Shown: in pieces, positions 44,586-55,631 of the stretch
Position numbering within the stretch: the first letter of the stretch is position 1
How the letters are laid out: each line of letters starts with the position of its first letter
Source of the DNA: Macrothele yani
Taxonomy: Eukaryota; Arthropoda; Arachnida; Araneae; Macrothelidae
Assembly: GCA_039090855.1 (NCBI GenBank)
Contig: CM077034.1
Span: forward strand, 9,998,984 to 10,062,983
Direction of reading: 5' to 3'
DNA length: 64,000 bases
Position numbers and translations under genes: made by a program
Notes under the pieces: generated by a model
What the model was told of the DNA's origin: nothing
Databases searched by the model: none
Seen by the model: the letters and a program-made list of their open reading frames with translations, nothing else

Positions 44586-45196
44586 CAAAAGTAAACATGG
44601 CCAACCCCTGGCAGATAGTCACGCAACACCAATTTCTGTAAAATGTAAATGAACTACGAAGAACCTCTAACAACCCACATTCAGGAAAGTTCACATATTT
44701 AGGAAAGCTTACACACAGAAATAGTGCATTCAAATAAAACCATCGACCTTACACACAGGTAGACTGGGAATGACATCACAATTTATGGCTCCAACATCAG
44801 AAAGGGAAATGTTACGTGATCTTAGTAAAAAACGTTAAAAGAAAGTTCTACAACTTGTAACAAGTGAGAATTGAATTAAATTATTAAGCAGATTCTATGG
44901 CTTTATGGTAATAATGTGATTACAATCTGTAGTAAATTTTTATTACAGTTAGAATGAGCGACCATTCCATCTGAGTTGTCCATATTTGCAGTAATGATTA
45001 TCACATATGGAAGAAATAATCAATATTAAGGGTCAATCCCCAATCTAGAAAATGTGTGCCTATAATGAAATAATATAGTAATTTGCCCTAAGAAATGGAT
45101 CTACATGTTCTAAATTTTACACAAATATTCATCGCAATATTCTAATCATGGCCTATAATAAAGTCTACCTATGCACATAGGTACATCTTTAACAAA
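44586..45196. other. no gene recognised
   Basis: Intronic DNA with no supported feature. Confidence 0.4.
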
Positions 45197-45208
45197 AGTA
45201 AAGTTACT

Positions 45209-46990
45209 ACAAATTTTGAAGATGTCAATCCAATTTTTGGTGTAAATAAATGTGACAAGGATGGCGTCTCCCAGATAGCGCCCGGGTATGCTAGCCACTA
45301 CACCACCCAGAACAACCATGTCTCAAGTTTCTGATTAATTTGAATGTAACCATCACAGGATTCGCTAGTCGAAGCAACTAGCATTCATGTTTAGCAAATC
45401 TGGAGGTTAAGAATCCTATCCTGTGATTGCCCGGAGGAGCAGGTAAATCATGAAAGAAATACAGGATTACACCATATAATACAAATTTTGAAGATGACAT
45501 CCGATTTTTGGCGTAAATGTGACAAGGATGGTAAGTCAGATAATATTCAAAAACTTGAAAATTTCATCGTCCTGGAGCGGGACTCGAACCAGTGTCTTCC
45601 AGATAGCGCCCGGGTATACTAACCACCACACAACCCAGAACAACCAAGTCTCAAGTTTCCGATTAATTTGAATGTAACCATGGCAGGATCACAGGATAGG
45701 ATTCTTAACCTCCAGATTCGCTAAACATAAATGCCGGTTGCTTCGACTAGCGAATCCTGTGATGGTTATATTCAAATTGATCGGAAACTTGAAACTTGGT
45801 CGTTCTGGGTGGCGTAGTGGTTAGCATACCCGGGCGTTTTCTGGGAGACGCGGGTTCGAGTCCCGCTCCGGGACGATGAAAAAAAATTTCAAGTTTTCGG
45901 ATATTATCTGACTTACCATCCTTGTCACATTTACGCCAAAAATCGGATTGTCATCTTCAAAATTTGTATTATATGGCGTAATCCCGTATTTCTTTCATGA
46001 TTTATCTGCTTCTCCGGGCAAACACGGGATAAGATTCTTAACCTCCAGATTCACTAAACATGAATGCCGGTTGCTTCGACTAGCGAATCCTGTGATGGTT
46101 ATATTCAAATTGATCGGAAACATGAAACTTGGTTGTTCTGGGTGGTGTAGTGGTTAGCATACCCGGGCGCTTTCTGGGAGACGCGGGATTCGAGTCCCGC
46201 TCCAGGACGATGAAAATGTTCAAGTTTTCGGATATTATCTGACTTACCATCCTCGTCACATTTATGCCAAAAATCGGATTGTCATCTTCAAAATTTGTAT
46301 TATATGGCGTAATCCCGTATTTCTTTCATGATTTCTCTGCATCTCCGGGCAAACACGGGGTAAGATTCTTAACCTCCAGATTTGCGAAACATGAATGCCG
46401 GTTGCTTCGACTAGCGAATCCTGTGATGGTTATATTCAAATTGATCGGAAACGTGAAACTTGGTTGTTCTGGGTGGTGTAGTGGTTAGCATACCCGGGCG
46501 CTTTCTGGGAGACGCGGATTTGAGTCCCGCTCCAGGACGATGAAAATGTTCAAGTTTTCGGATATTATCTGACTTACCATCCTCGTCACATTTACGCCAA
46601 AAATCGGATTGTCATCTTCAAAATTTGTATTATATGGCGTAATCCCGTATTTCTTTCATGATTTCTCTGCATCTCCGGGCAAACACGGGGTAAGATTCTT
46701 AACCTCCAGATTCGCTAAACATGAATTCTGGTTGCTTCGACTAGCGAATCCTGTGATGGTTAAATTTAAATTGATCGGAAACTTTAAACTTGGTCGTTCT
46801 GGGTGGTGTAGTGGTTAGCATACCCGGGCGTTTTCTGGGAGACGCGGGTTCGAGTCCCGCTCCGGGACGATGAAAAAAGTCAAGTTTTCGGATATTATCT
46901 GACTTACCATCCTTGTCACATTTACGCCAAAAATCGGATTGTCATCTTCAAAATTTGTATTATATGGCGTAATCCCGTATTTCTTTCATG
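45209..46990. mobile_element. tRNA-bearing tandem-repeat element, insertion 2
   Basis: Flanked by the direct repeat agtaaagttact (45197-45208 and 46991-47002). It begins acaaattttgaag with minus-oriented units (partial tRNA-likes at about 45266-45320 and 45570-45641), then turns into plus-oriented units with tRNA-like starts at 45803, 46136, 46467 and 46797, and ends ..tatttctttcatg. The ends and inverted layout match insertions 1 and 3. Confidence 0.85.
45803..45873 (+). pseudogene. tRNA-like cloverleaf, well-paired copy
   Basis: 71 nt: acceptor TTCTGGG with TCCGGGA, anticodon stem CCCGG with CTGGG, loop GCGTTTT, T arm GCGGG-TTCGAGT-CCCGC. All stems pair if G-T pairs are allowed. Position 33 is C, so translation function is doubtful. 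Similar copies exist at 46136, 46467 and 46797. Confidence 0.6.
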
Positions 46991-49900
46991 AGTAAAGTTA
47001 CTCTTAGTATGGCAACATTAAATTTCTGTATATTTTACGTAGTACACTCACTTCCAAAAGTTAAGCACGGAGCAGTAAGATGTGAAAAAATGGAGAAGTA
47101 CTGCTTGGATTGACACGAAATGCGGCAGGAACGTAGGAAATATGTTTATTAATGAATCAAAACAAAGAAATACAGACAGAGATGAAAATAATATTAAATT
47201 TTCAGAAATTGTAAGATGACGTCAAATTGGAGTCATTTACAAAGTGATGGTGTAAACCTGTATTTCTTTCATGAGTAAATTTACTCTAAGTATGGCAACA
47301 TTATTTCTGTATATTTTACGTAGTACACTCACTTCCAAAAGTTAAGCACGGAGCAGTAAGATGTGAAAAAATGGAGAAGTACTGCTTGGATTGACACGAA
47401 ATGCGGCAGGAATGTAGGAAATATGTATATTAATGAATCAAAACAAAGAAATACAGACAGAGATGAAAATAATATTAAATTTTCAGAAATTGTAAGATGA
47501 CGTCAAATTGGAGTCATTTACAAAGTGATGGTGTAAACCTGTCATTATTTCTGTATATTTTACGTAGTACACTCACTTCCAAAAGTTAAGCACGGAGCAG
47601 TAAGATGTGAAAAAATGGAGAAGTACTGCTTGGATTGACACGAAATGCGGCAGGAACGTAGGAAATATGTATATTAATGAATCAAAACAAAGAAATACAG
47701 ACAGAGATGAAAATAATATTAAATTTTCAGAAATTGTAAGATGACGTCAAATTGGAGTCATTTACAAAGTGATGGTGTAAACCTGTATTTCTTTCATGAG
47801 TAAAGTTACTCTAAGTATGGCAACATTATTTCTGTATATTTTACGTAGTACACTCACTTCCAAAAGTTAAGCACGGAGCAGTAAGATGTGAAAAAATGGA
47901 GAAGTACTGCTTGGATTGACACGAAATGCGGCAGGAACGTAGGAAATATGTATATTAATGAATCAAAACAAAGAAATACAGACAGAGATGAAAATAATAT
48001 TAAATTTTCAGAAATTGTAAGATGACGTCAAATTGGAGTCATTTACAAAGTGATGGTGTAAACCTGTATTTCTTTCATGAGTAAAGTTACTCTAAGTATG
48101 GCAACATTATTTCTGTATATTTTACGTAGTACACTCACTTCCAAAAGTTAAGCACGGAGCAGTAAGATGTGAAAAAATGGAGAAGTACTGCTTGGATTGA
48201 CACGAAATGCGGCAGGAACGTAGGAAATATGTATATTAATGAATCAAAACAAAGAAATACAGACAGAGATAAAAATAATATTAAATTTTCAGAAATTATC
48301 AGATGACGTCAAATTGGAGTCATTTACAAAGTGATGGTGTAAACCTGTATTTCTTTCATGAGTAAAGTTACTCTAAGTATGGCAACATTATTTCTGTATA
48401 TTTTACGTAGTACACTCACTTCCAAAAGTTAAGCACGGAGCAGTAAGATGTGAAAAAATGGAGAAGTACTGCTTGGATTGACACGAAATGCGGCAGGAAC
48501 GTAGGAAATATGTTTATTAATGAATCAAAACAAAGAAATACAGACAGAGATGAAAATAATATTAAATTTTCAGAAATTGTAAGATGACGTCAAATTGGAG
48601 TCATTTACAAAGTGATGGTGTAAACCTGTATTTCTTTCATGAGTAAAGTTACTCTAAGTATGGCAACATTATTTCTGTATATTTTACGTAGTACACTCAC
48701 TTCCAAAAGTTATGCACGGAGCAGTAAGATGTGAAAAAAATGGAGAAGTACTGCTTGGATTGACACGAAATGCGGCAGGAACGTAGGAAATATGTATATT
48801 AATGAATCAAAACAAAGAAATACAGACAGAGATGAAAATAATATTAAATTTTCAGAAATTGTAAGATGACGTCAAATTGGAGTCATTTACAAAGTGATGG
48901 TGTAAACCTGTCATTATTTCTGTATATTTTACGTAGTACACTCACTTCCAAAAGTTAAGCACGGAGCAGTAAGATGTGAAAAAATGGAGAAGTACTGCTT
49001 GGATTGACACGAAATGCGGCAGGAACGTAGGAAATATGTATATTAATGAATCAAAACAAAGAAATACAGACAGAGATAAAAATAATATTAAATTTTCAGA
49101 AATTATCAGATGACGTCAAATTGGAGTCATTTACAAAGTGATGGTGTAAACCTGTATTTCTTTCATGAGTAAAGTTACTCTAAGTATGGCAACATTATTT
49201 CTGTATATTTTACGTAGTACACTAACTTCCAAAAGTTAAGCACGGAGCAGTAAGATGTGAAAAAATGGAGAAGTACTGCTTGGATTGACACGAAATGCGG
49301 CAGGAACGTAGGAAATATGTATATTAATGAATCAAAACAAAGAAATACAGACAGAGATGAAAATAATATTAAATTTTCAGAAATTGTAAGATGACGTCAA
49401 ATTGGAGTCATTTACAAAGTGATGGTGTAAACCTGTCATTATTTCTGTATATTTTACGTAGTACACTCACTTCCAAAAGTTAAGCACGGAGCAGTAAGAT
49501 GTGAAAAAATGGAGAAGTACTGCTTGGATTGACACGAAATGCGGCAGGAACGTAGGAAATATGTATATTAATGAATCAAAACAAAGAAATACAGACAGAG
49601 ATAAAAATAATATTAAATTTTCAGAAATTATCAGATGACGTCAAATTGGAGTCATTTACAAAGTGATGGTGTAAACCTGTATTTCTTTCATGAGTAAAGT
49701 TACTCTAAGTATGGCAACATTATTTCTGTATATTTTACGTAGTACACTCACTTCCAAAAGTTAAGCACGGAGCAGTAAGATGTGAAAAAATGGAGAAGTA
49801 CTGCTTGGATTGACACGAAATGCGGCAGGAACGTAGGAAATATGTATATTAATGAATCAAAACAAAGAAATACAGACAGAGATGAAAATAATATTAAATT

Positions 49901-50225
49901 TTCAGAAATTGTAAGATGACGTCAAATTGGAGTCATTTACAAAGTGATGGTGTAAACCTGTACTTCTTTCATGAGTAAAGTTACTCTAAGTATGGCAACA
50001 TTATTTCTGTATATTTTACGTAGTGCACTCACTTCCAAAAGTTAAGCACGGAGCAGTAAGATGTGAAAAAATGGAGAAGTACTGCTTGGATTGACACGAA
50101 ATGCGGCAGGAACGTAGGAAATATGTATATTAATGAATCAAAAACAAAGAAATACAGACAGAGATGAAAATAATATTAAATTTTCAGAAATTGTAAGATG
50201 ACGTCAAATTGGAGTCATTTACAAA
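46990..50225. repeat. 281/244-bp satellite derived from the end of Tc1-like K
   Basis: The block cactcacttccaaaagttaa recurs near 47043, 47324, 47568, 47849, 48130, 48411, 48692, 48937, 49218, 49462, 49743 and 50026: twelve units, spaced 281 bp or, where a 37-bp piece is missing, 244-245 bp. The last unit is the actual left end of transposon K. Each full monomer contains about 200 bp of K, the last bases of tRNA-bearing insertion 2, its 12-bp duplication and about 40 bp of flank. Confidence 0.93.
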
Positions 50226-51552
50226 GTGAGTAATAAAGTCACAACAAACAACAAAACCCGTCATTAATAGGGTATGTGAGCAGCTCTCATCTGCATACAA
50301 AGTTTACAACATCTGGCCATGCTTTTTATGAGGTGATCAACCACAGCAGAGTCCAGTAATCGCCATTCCTCCTGTAGAGCAGTTTTCAAAGCTGTGAGAG
50401 TGGTTGGGGGCGGGAGACGTGAACACACAGCACGGCCGAGGGCATCCCAAAGATTTTCAATGGGATTAAGCTCGGGCGAGTACGCCGGCCACTCCATACG
50501 TGCAATCCCTTCACTCTCCAGGTAGTCGTCGACGATGGCAGCTCTATGGGGACGCGCATTATCGTCCATTAAAACGAAGGCAGGGCCAACTGCTGCTGCG
50601 TACAATTGCACAGTGGGGTCTAGGACTTCATCCCGATACCGTACAGCAGTCACACAACCCCCGTCTGTAGATGTGGAGGTCGGTGCGATATCCCAACGAA
50701 ATTCCTGCCCAGATCATGATGCTTCCACCTCGGAATGCATGATGTTCGGTGATGTTGTGGGATCGATTGCGTGTGCCTTCTTCCCTCTACACGCTTGTCA
50801 TAGGGTTGCAGGGCAAATCTGGACTCATCCGTGAACATAACGTTGCCCCAATCAGACACAGTCCAATTAACATTTTGGTGACACCACTTTAATCGTGCCC
50901 CTCTGGATTGGGCGGATAGAGGAACACAAAACCGTGGTACCCGGGCGTACAGTCCCTTCATGTGTAGCCTTCGACGCACAGTAGTGGCAGATATCGTCTT
51001 ACCAATGGCCGCCGTAACCGTAGATGTCACACGTGTGGACGTCGCTCTTCAATTCCGCTTGGCTACAACAGCAATATATCGGTCTTCCGAGGGGGTCGTA
51101 ACCCTTGGGCGACCTGCCACAGGACTGCGGACAACTGTTTGGCTGGTTAGAAATTGTTTCCATAAACGTGAAATGACGGAATGATTCACGCCGAAGAAAT
51201 CAGCAACATCTGTGATTGACTGTCCTGCTTCAATGCGTCCGACGGCACGCCAGCGCTCAGAATCTTCCAATCGTCTTCTGGAAGCCATAAAATCAAGTCT
51301 GTCTTCAAAACAAATCCTCCGACAGTTCTCAACACCTTGTAGCAGCACTTGCATGCAACTCCTGTACCCCTTCAGAGTGCTGGCTTCTTATACGACGGCC
51401 TGTTTTGCATATTTCTCGGCAAAGACACCGTGATTTGCTGTTACCTACCACATTTGCATACTTTCATCTACCCGAATTGCAGCCTCTCCAATTCCGATTC
51501 GCTTCCGGAAATGAACTTCTCCCTCTGCGTGCTTAACTTTTGGAAGCGAGTG
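50026..51552 (-). mobile_element. Tc1-like transposon K (family 3)
   Basis: A 1527-bp element. The left end cactcacttccaaaagttaa and the right end at 51552 match in inverted orientation over about 25 bp. TA follows at 51553-51554; the left TA has become TG (50024-50025) but is TA in the other eleven satellite units. Confidence 0.9.
50264..51288 (-). pseudogene. Tc1-like DD34E transposase, frameshifted (K)
   Basis: It starts MASRRRLEDSERWRAVG at 51288 with a helix-turn-helix (VADFFGVNHSVISRLWKQF). The frame shifts near 51045 into TVTAAIGKTISATTVRRRLH. First catalytic Asp in FTDESRFALQPYD; another shift near 50790-50650; then RYRDEVLDPTVQLY, second Asp in LMDDNARPHRAA and Glu in SPELNPIENLWDAL, with 34 residues between them. 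It ends AAHIPY at 50264. The organisation is similar to family 1 but the sequence is clearly different. At least two frameshifts make it inactive. Confidence 0.9.
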
Positions 51553-51554
51553 TA

Positions 51555-51985
51555 TTTAACTGTGTGCATCTGGATTTATCGCATTATTATATACTGCGGC
51601 TCTGTATCATAAATTATTAATGAGAACACCACTTTACATAAAGTACAAACGTAGTCGGTTCATACAAGAATACGCTAAACAAATGACCTCCTTCATCATA
51701 ACGACTCATCTTGTAACTCGGAAATGGTTGCAATTAAACTTCTATAAATGACAATTTTTTCATGAACATATCCTCAGGTTAATTATTCCTAAAAAAAACG
51801 CCCTCGTTGCCTACATGACTTACTAAATGGGGATATTTAAAAGTAGCCTGCTAGTCCATAAGAAAGCATCAAAACTGAATAGCAGGATATCACTTCTGCC
51901 TAATGTCAAGTGATCTGATGGCTCTCATGTTGGGACCACGGAAGGCTCAGTGGCAGCTACTACCAGTGCGCAGTCTATAAATATA
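51555..51985. other. no gene recognised
   Basis: Intronic spacer between K and D; nothing supported. Confidence 0.4.
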
Positions 51986-51987
51986 TA

Positions 51988-53186
51988 CAGCAGTGGCTAA
52001 AATTGTGGAAACCCATTTGGAAATAGTGTATTTTTGAGGTTTGATGGCTCATAACACCACTTTTTTTTTTTTTTTTTTTTTTTGGAGTAATACCATAAAA
52101 ATTGTATATCAATGGAAAGATAATTTCATCAAAAATGTAATGCAATTACTTTTATGAAGGATTTTGTATTAGAACAGCAGTGATAAAGAAGAAAAGTGAA
52201 ACGCATCGAAAAAGTGATAATACAAAAATTCTCAGCATGCCAGTTAATACTTATCGGATAACCTTTAGCGTTAATTACGACCTTACAACGCCTTCCCATG
52301 GAGTGAACCAAGTTTTTAAGTTCTGCAGCTGTTAATAATGTGAAAGTGAGATTGAATTATTGCTTCTATTAATTGGGTTTTATTGCTGGGTTGCTTCTGA
52401 CAAACAAGTTTCTTTAGTCGGCTCCATAGATTTTCGATGGGGTTAAGGTCTGGGCTATTCCCAGGGCCATTCCAGCAGTGGAATATGATTATCTTGAAAC
52501 AACTTTTTGCACACAGCAGCAACATGACATGGAGCTGAATCCTGTTGAAATATAAAGGCTTCATTATCTTGGAAAAGATCACGTGGCTTCAGTTTGGGCT
52601 CAAGTATTTCACTAATCATGCAAATTCTGCCCATACCTTTTCATGTCATAATGCAACCCCAGATCATAACACTAGCTGGGTGTTTCATGGTGTAATGCAA
52701 TCAGGATGCAAATCTTATGTGATTCTTCTCCTTACTTATTTTATGTCATCACTACCAAACAGGGAGATTTTGGTCTCATCACTCCAAATAACATTGTCCC
52801 ATTATTCCGCTGTCCGGTTAACATAGATTTTAGCCCAGTTTAATCTTTTCAACCTTTGTTTGAGAGATAAAATTGGCTTTTTTCTTGGAATTCTAGCTTT
52901 TAGACCAAATTCCTGCAGTCTGTGCCAAACAGTCCTTGCACTCAACTTCACATTGCATTGCGCCATTTCATCTTGTACACACACAGATGATTTTGTCACC
53001 TAGGCCCAGTCTCTTAATTCCTCTATCGTCACTTGCTGTGGTGCAACTTTTCCTGCCTTTAGCAGTCTGGTTTTGTAGTGACCGAGTCTCCTTATACCTC
53101 TTCAAAAATTTTGAAATGCCACCTTTGGTTAAGTTTCCACCAATTTTTCTTTTAATTTCTTCATAACTGAAGCCTTGTTCACTTAA
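51988..53186 (-). mobile_element. Tc1-like transposon D (family 4), interrupted by copy C
   Basis: The left end follows TA at 51986-51987 and begins cagcagtggctaaaattgtg, a typical Tc1-type end. On its right the element is cut by insertion of family 1 copy C at 53187-53188. Positions 55133-55190 resemble the reverse complement of 52085-52145, so the distal part of D may lie beyond copy C, but the outer end was not found. Confidence 0.72.
52316..53186 (-). pseudogene. Tc1-like transposase, decayed (D)
   Basis: On the minus strand: the helix-turn-helix LSEQGFSYEEIKRKIGGNLT with SKFLKRYKETRS, then VKLSARTVWHRLQEFGLKAR and LKQRLKRLNWAKIYVNRT. A worn WSDET-type first Asp region lies near 52780. 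The last block is NSPDLNPIENLWSRLKKLVC with the catalytic Glu. The second Asp lies in damaged sequence. Frameshifts separate these parts, and the N-terminus is cut by copy C. The copy is older than family 1. Confidence 0.85.
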
Positions 53187-53188
53187 TA

Positions 53189-54727
53189 CACTGCTGGACA
53201 ATTGCTAAGGACGGATCATAAACGGCTATATAGCGCATAAAAAGTAAGTGTGGTTGGATGCCAAGTGAAATAAAATAATGTCAGAATGCCAGGACATTAC
53301 AAGAAAGACAATTTATTGTGCTCTGAAATCCAGAAGGCTTTGGAACGTGTTCAAGGGACAAACAGGCCATTTTGTGCAGAATACGTAAACGTGAAAAAAA
53401 TGCAATTACCGTCCGCAGGCGTTCCGGCGTAAGATGTCAATACGGGATATGGCCACCATGGAGGGCGATGCAAGATTCCACACGTCGTGTCATGCTTTGC
53501 ACAACATTATCAAGCAGCTGTTGGGGTAATTTATCCCATTCCTCTGTCAGTGCACGGATAAGGGTGTCCTTGTTTATTGGAGGGCATTGGCGACCAGCAA
53601 GACTCCTCCCCAAAGCATCCCACACATTTTCAATGGGACTCAGATCTGGAGAACGTGCTGGCCATACGAGGCGTTGAATATCCTTACTCTCAAGACACTC
53701 CTGGACAGCGACTGTTCGATGACATGTTGCGTTGTCGTCCATGAAAATGAATCTATCACCGACAGCACCACGGAACATGCGAACATGAGGTAGCAGAACA
53801 TCATTAATGTATCGTTGGCCAGTCATAGTCCCAGTTGGAAGCACATAGAGGGATGTACGGCCATTGATCATGATGCCAGCCTATACCATGACACTACATG
53901 TCGGATATCGGTCCCTTTCCTGTATGTTTGCTGGACAATATGCAGTACCACTATCACGCCAGATCAGTTGTCGTCGACAATCAGACGATAGACTGTATCT
54001 ACTCTCATCTGAGAAGAGGACAGCAGACTAGTCATTATCAGTCCAATTGCGATGTTGATGGCACCATTGCAAACGGGCGTTACGGTGACGTCTGGACAAT
54101 GGGATGCACACAACAGGACGGCGGGCGTATAGTCCTCCTTCATGCAAACGTCTGGCGACAGTTTTTCGGGAGATCCGCTTGCCAGTAGCAGCCATAAACT
54201 GATTTGCTACCTCACTAGCTGTGCTGCGCCGGTGTCTTTTGTTGATAGCACTATGTACCGATCTTCTGCTGGTGTCGTACTGCGAACACGACCTCCCCCG
54301 TGACGTTTGCTACACTCTCTATTTGTTTGAAATGATTTCCAAAGCCTTGAAACAACACTGTGGCAGACGTCGAACTCCCTGGCAACATCTGTTATTTTTC
54401 GCCCTTCTTCAATCTTGCCAATAATACGGCCACGCGTAAAATCATCTAGGTGATGTCGGGAAGACATACTGAAAATTGCAAGTTCGTCAATTGATTCTTT
54501 CCCTTTCAACTTTGCGCTTGAACAACAACGGTCAATATGCGTCAAATCCTTTATATCTCTTATCAGCGCTATGACGTCACGAACAAGTTCGGCAATCCAA
54601 AATTTGCATACGCACAACACGTCTTACTGTATCCCGCACTTATGCTAATTTCCACATTTTCCTGCCTTCCATTTTATGGTTGCTATCGTTGCTATTGTCA
54701 TCCGTCCTTAGCAATTGTCCGGCAGTG
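53189..54727 (-). mobile_element. Tc1-like transposon, family 1 copy C (nested in D)
   Basis: A 1539-bp element between TA at 53187-53188 and 54728-54729, with family 1 ends. It lies inside the coding region of D. Confidence 0.95.
53437..54467 (-). pseudogene. Tc1-like DD34E transposase, broken (copy C)
   Basis: From MSSRHHLDDFTRGRIIG at 54467 the frame runs through the helix-turn-helix, then shifts near 54236 where one T of a T-run is missing. Two Trp codons have become TAG, near 54030 and 53885. The remaining DDE domain is intact in sequence: second Asp in FMDDNATCH, Glu in SPDLSPIENVW, ending HGGHIPY at 53437. It keeps the 10 bp lost in copy B. Inactive, but close to copies A and B. Confidence 0.93.
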
Positions 54728-54729
54728 TA

Positions 54730-55631
54730 GTACTATTCCACATCGCACTGTGGGTGACCAGTCAACTCTTTGCACCATTTTTTTTATTTTATTACGTTTT
54801 ACAAGCTTACTAAATGAAAGAACACAAACCCAACCAAATTGACAGCAATCACATAACACACTGACAGATGTCCTCCTCTCAGCTCCAATACATGACATCG
54901 ATAGCTGAATCCTACTGTGACCTGATTGGCTCATTGCCAAAACAAGATGACACCTGATTGGCTCATTGCCAAAACAAGATGACACCTGATTGGCTCTCTA
55001 AATACTCATGCTCATTGGCTACTTTCAAATGACGGAAAGCTACTTCATATCAACTTAAGCAAGTTGTGCTTCCTTTTCTGGTTATTTGGCTATAACTTTT
55101 CATAGAATACAGATAATTGAACATACTTTGTTGTATTACATTTTTGATGAAATCATATTTCTATTGATATATAATTTTATTTAAACTATACATAATATCT
55201 AAGGTATTTTACCTGATATTGTCAAAGTATTTCTCACGTTGTTTGCTCTGTGAGGCACGTGCTCCCGGCCCTGAGAGGTCTCTTACGTTACGGACTTTTG
55301 GTTAGTTATAAAAAATTTGCAGAAATAAAACAGTTAAGTTATATATTTTCAGTTCCACATTCATTCACTTGCACAATCAAACATTTAAAATTTACTATTA
55401 ATTAAAAGATTTTAGTAGAAAGAGTTATACTCATCGGGTCGGGAGATATCTCACATGGGGTTCGTTGTTACGGCGAGCGCTTTCTGCGGTACATTTACCG
55501 CCATCTCTGGGCCACTATTTCTACACGAGGGTTCTTCGCGTGTGTGTAGTTTTGGAGTTGCATGTCGGGAATCGATAAGAAGGTTTGCTGCCTGTATGTG
55601 TTAGGTGATTTGTTTCTAATGTGTCGCCATC
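54730..55631. other. unassigned, with a 34-bp direct duplication
   Basis: Near 54918-54995 the phrase ctgattggctcattgccaaa plus acaagatgacac is repeated in tandem. Positions 55133-55190 may belong to the distal end of D. The rest is unassigned; no exon is supported. Confidence 0.4.
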
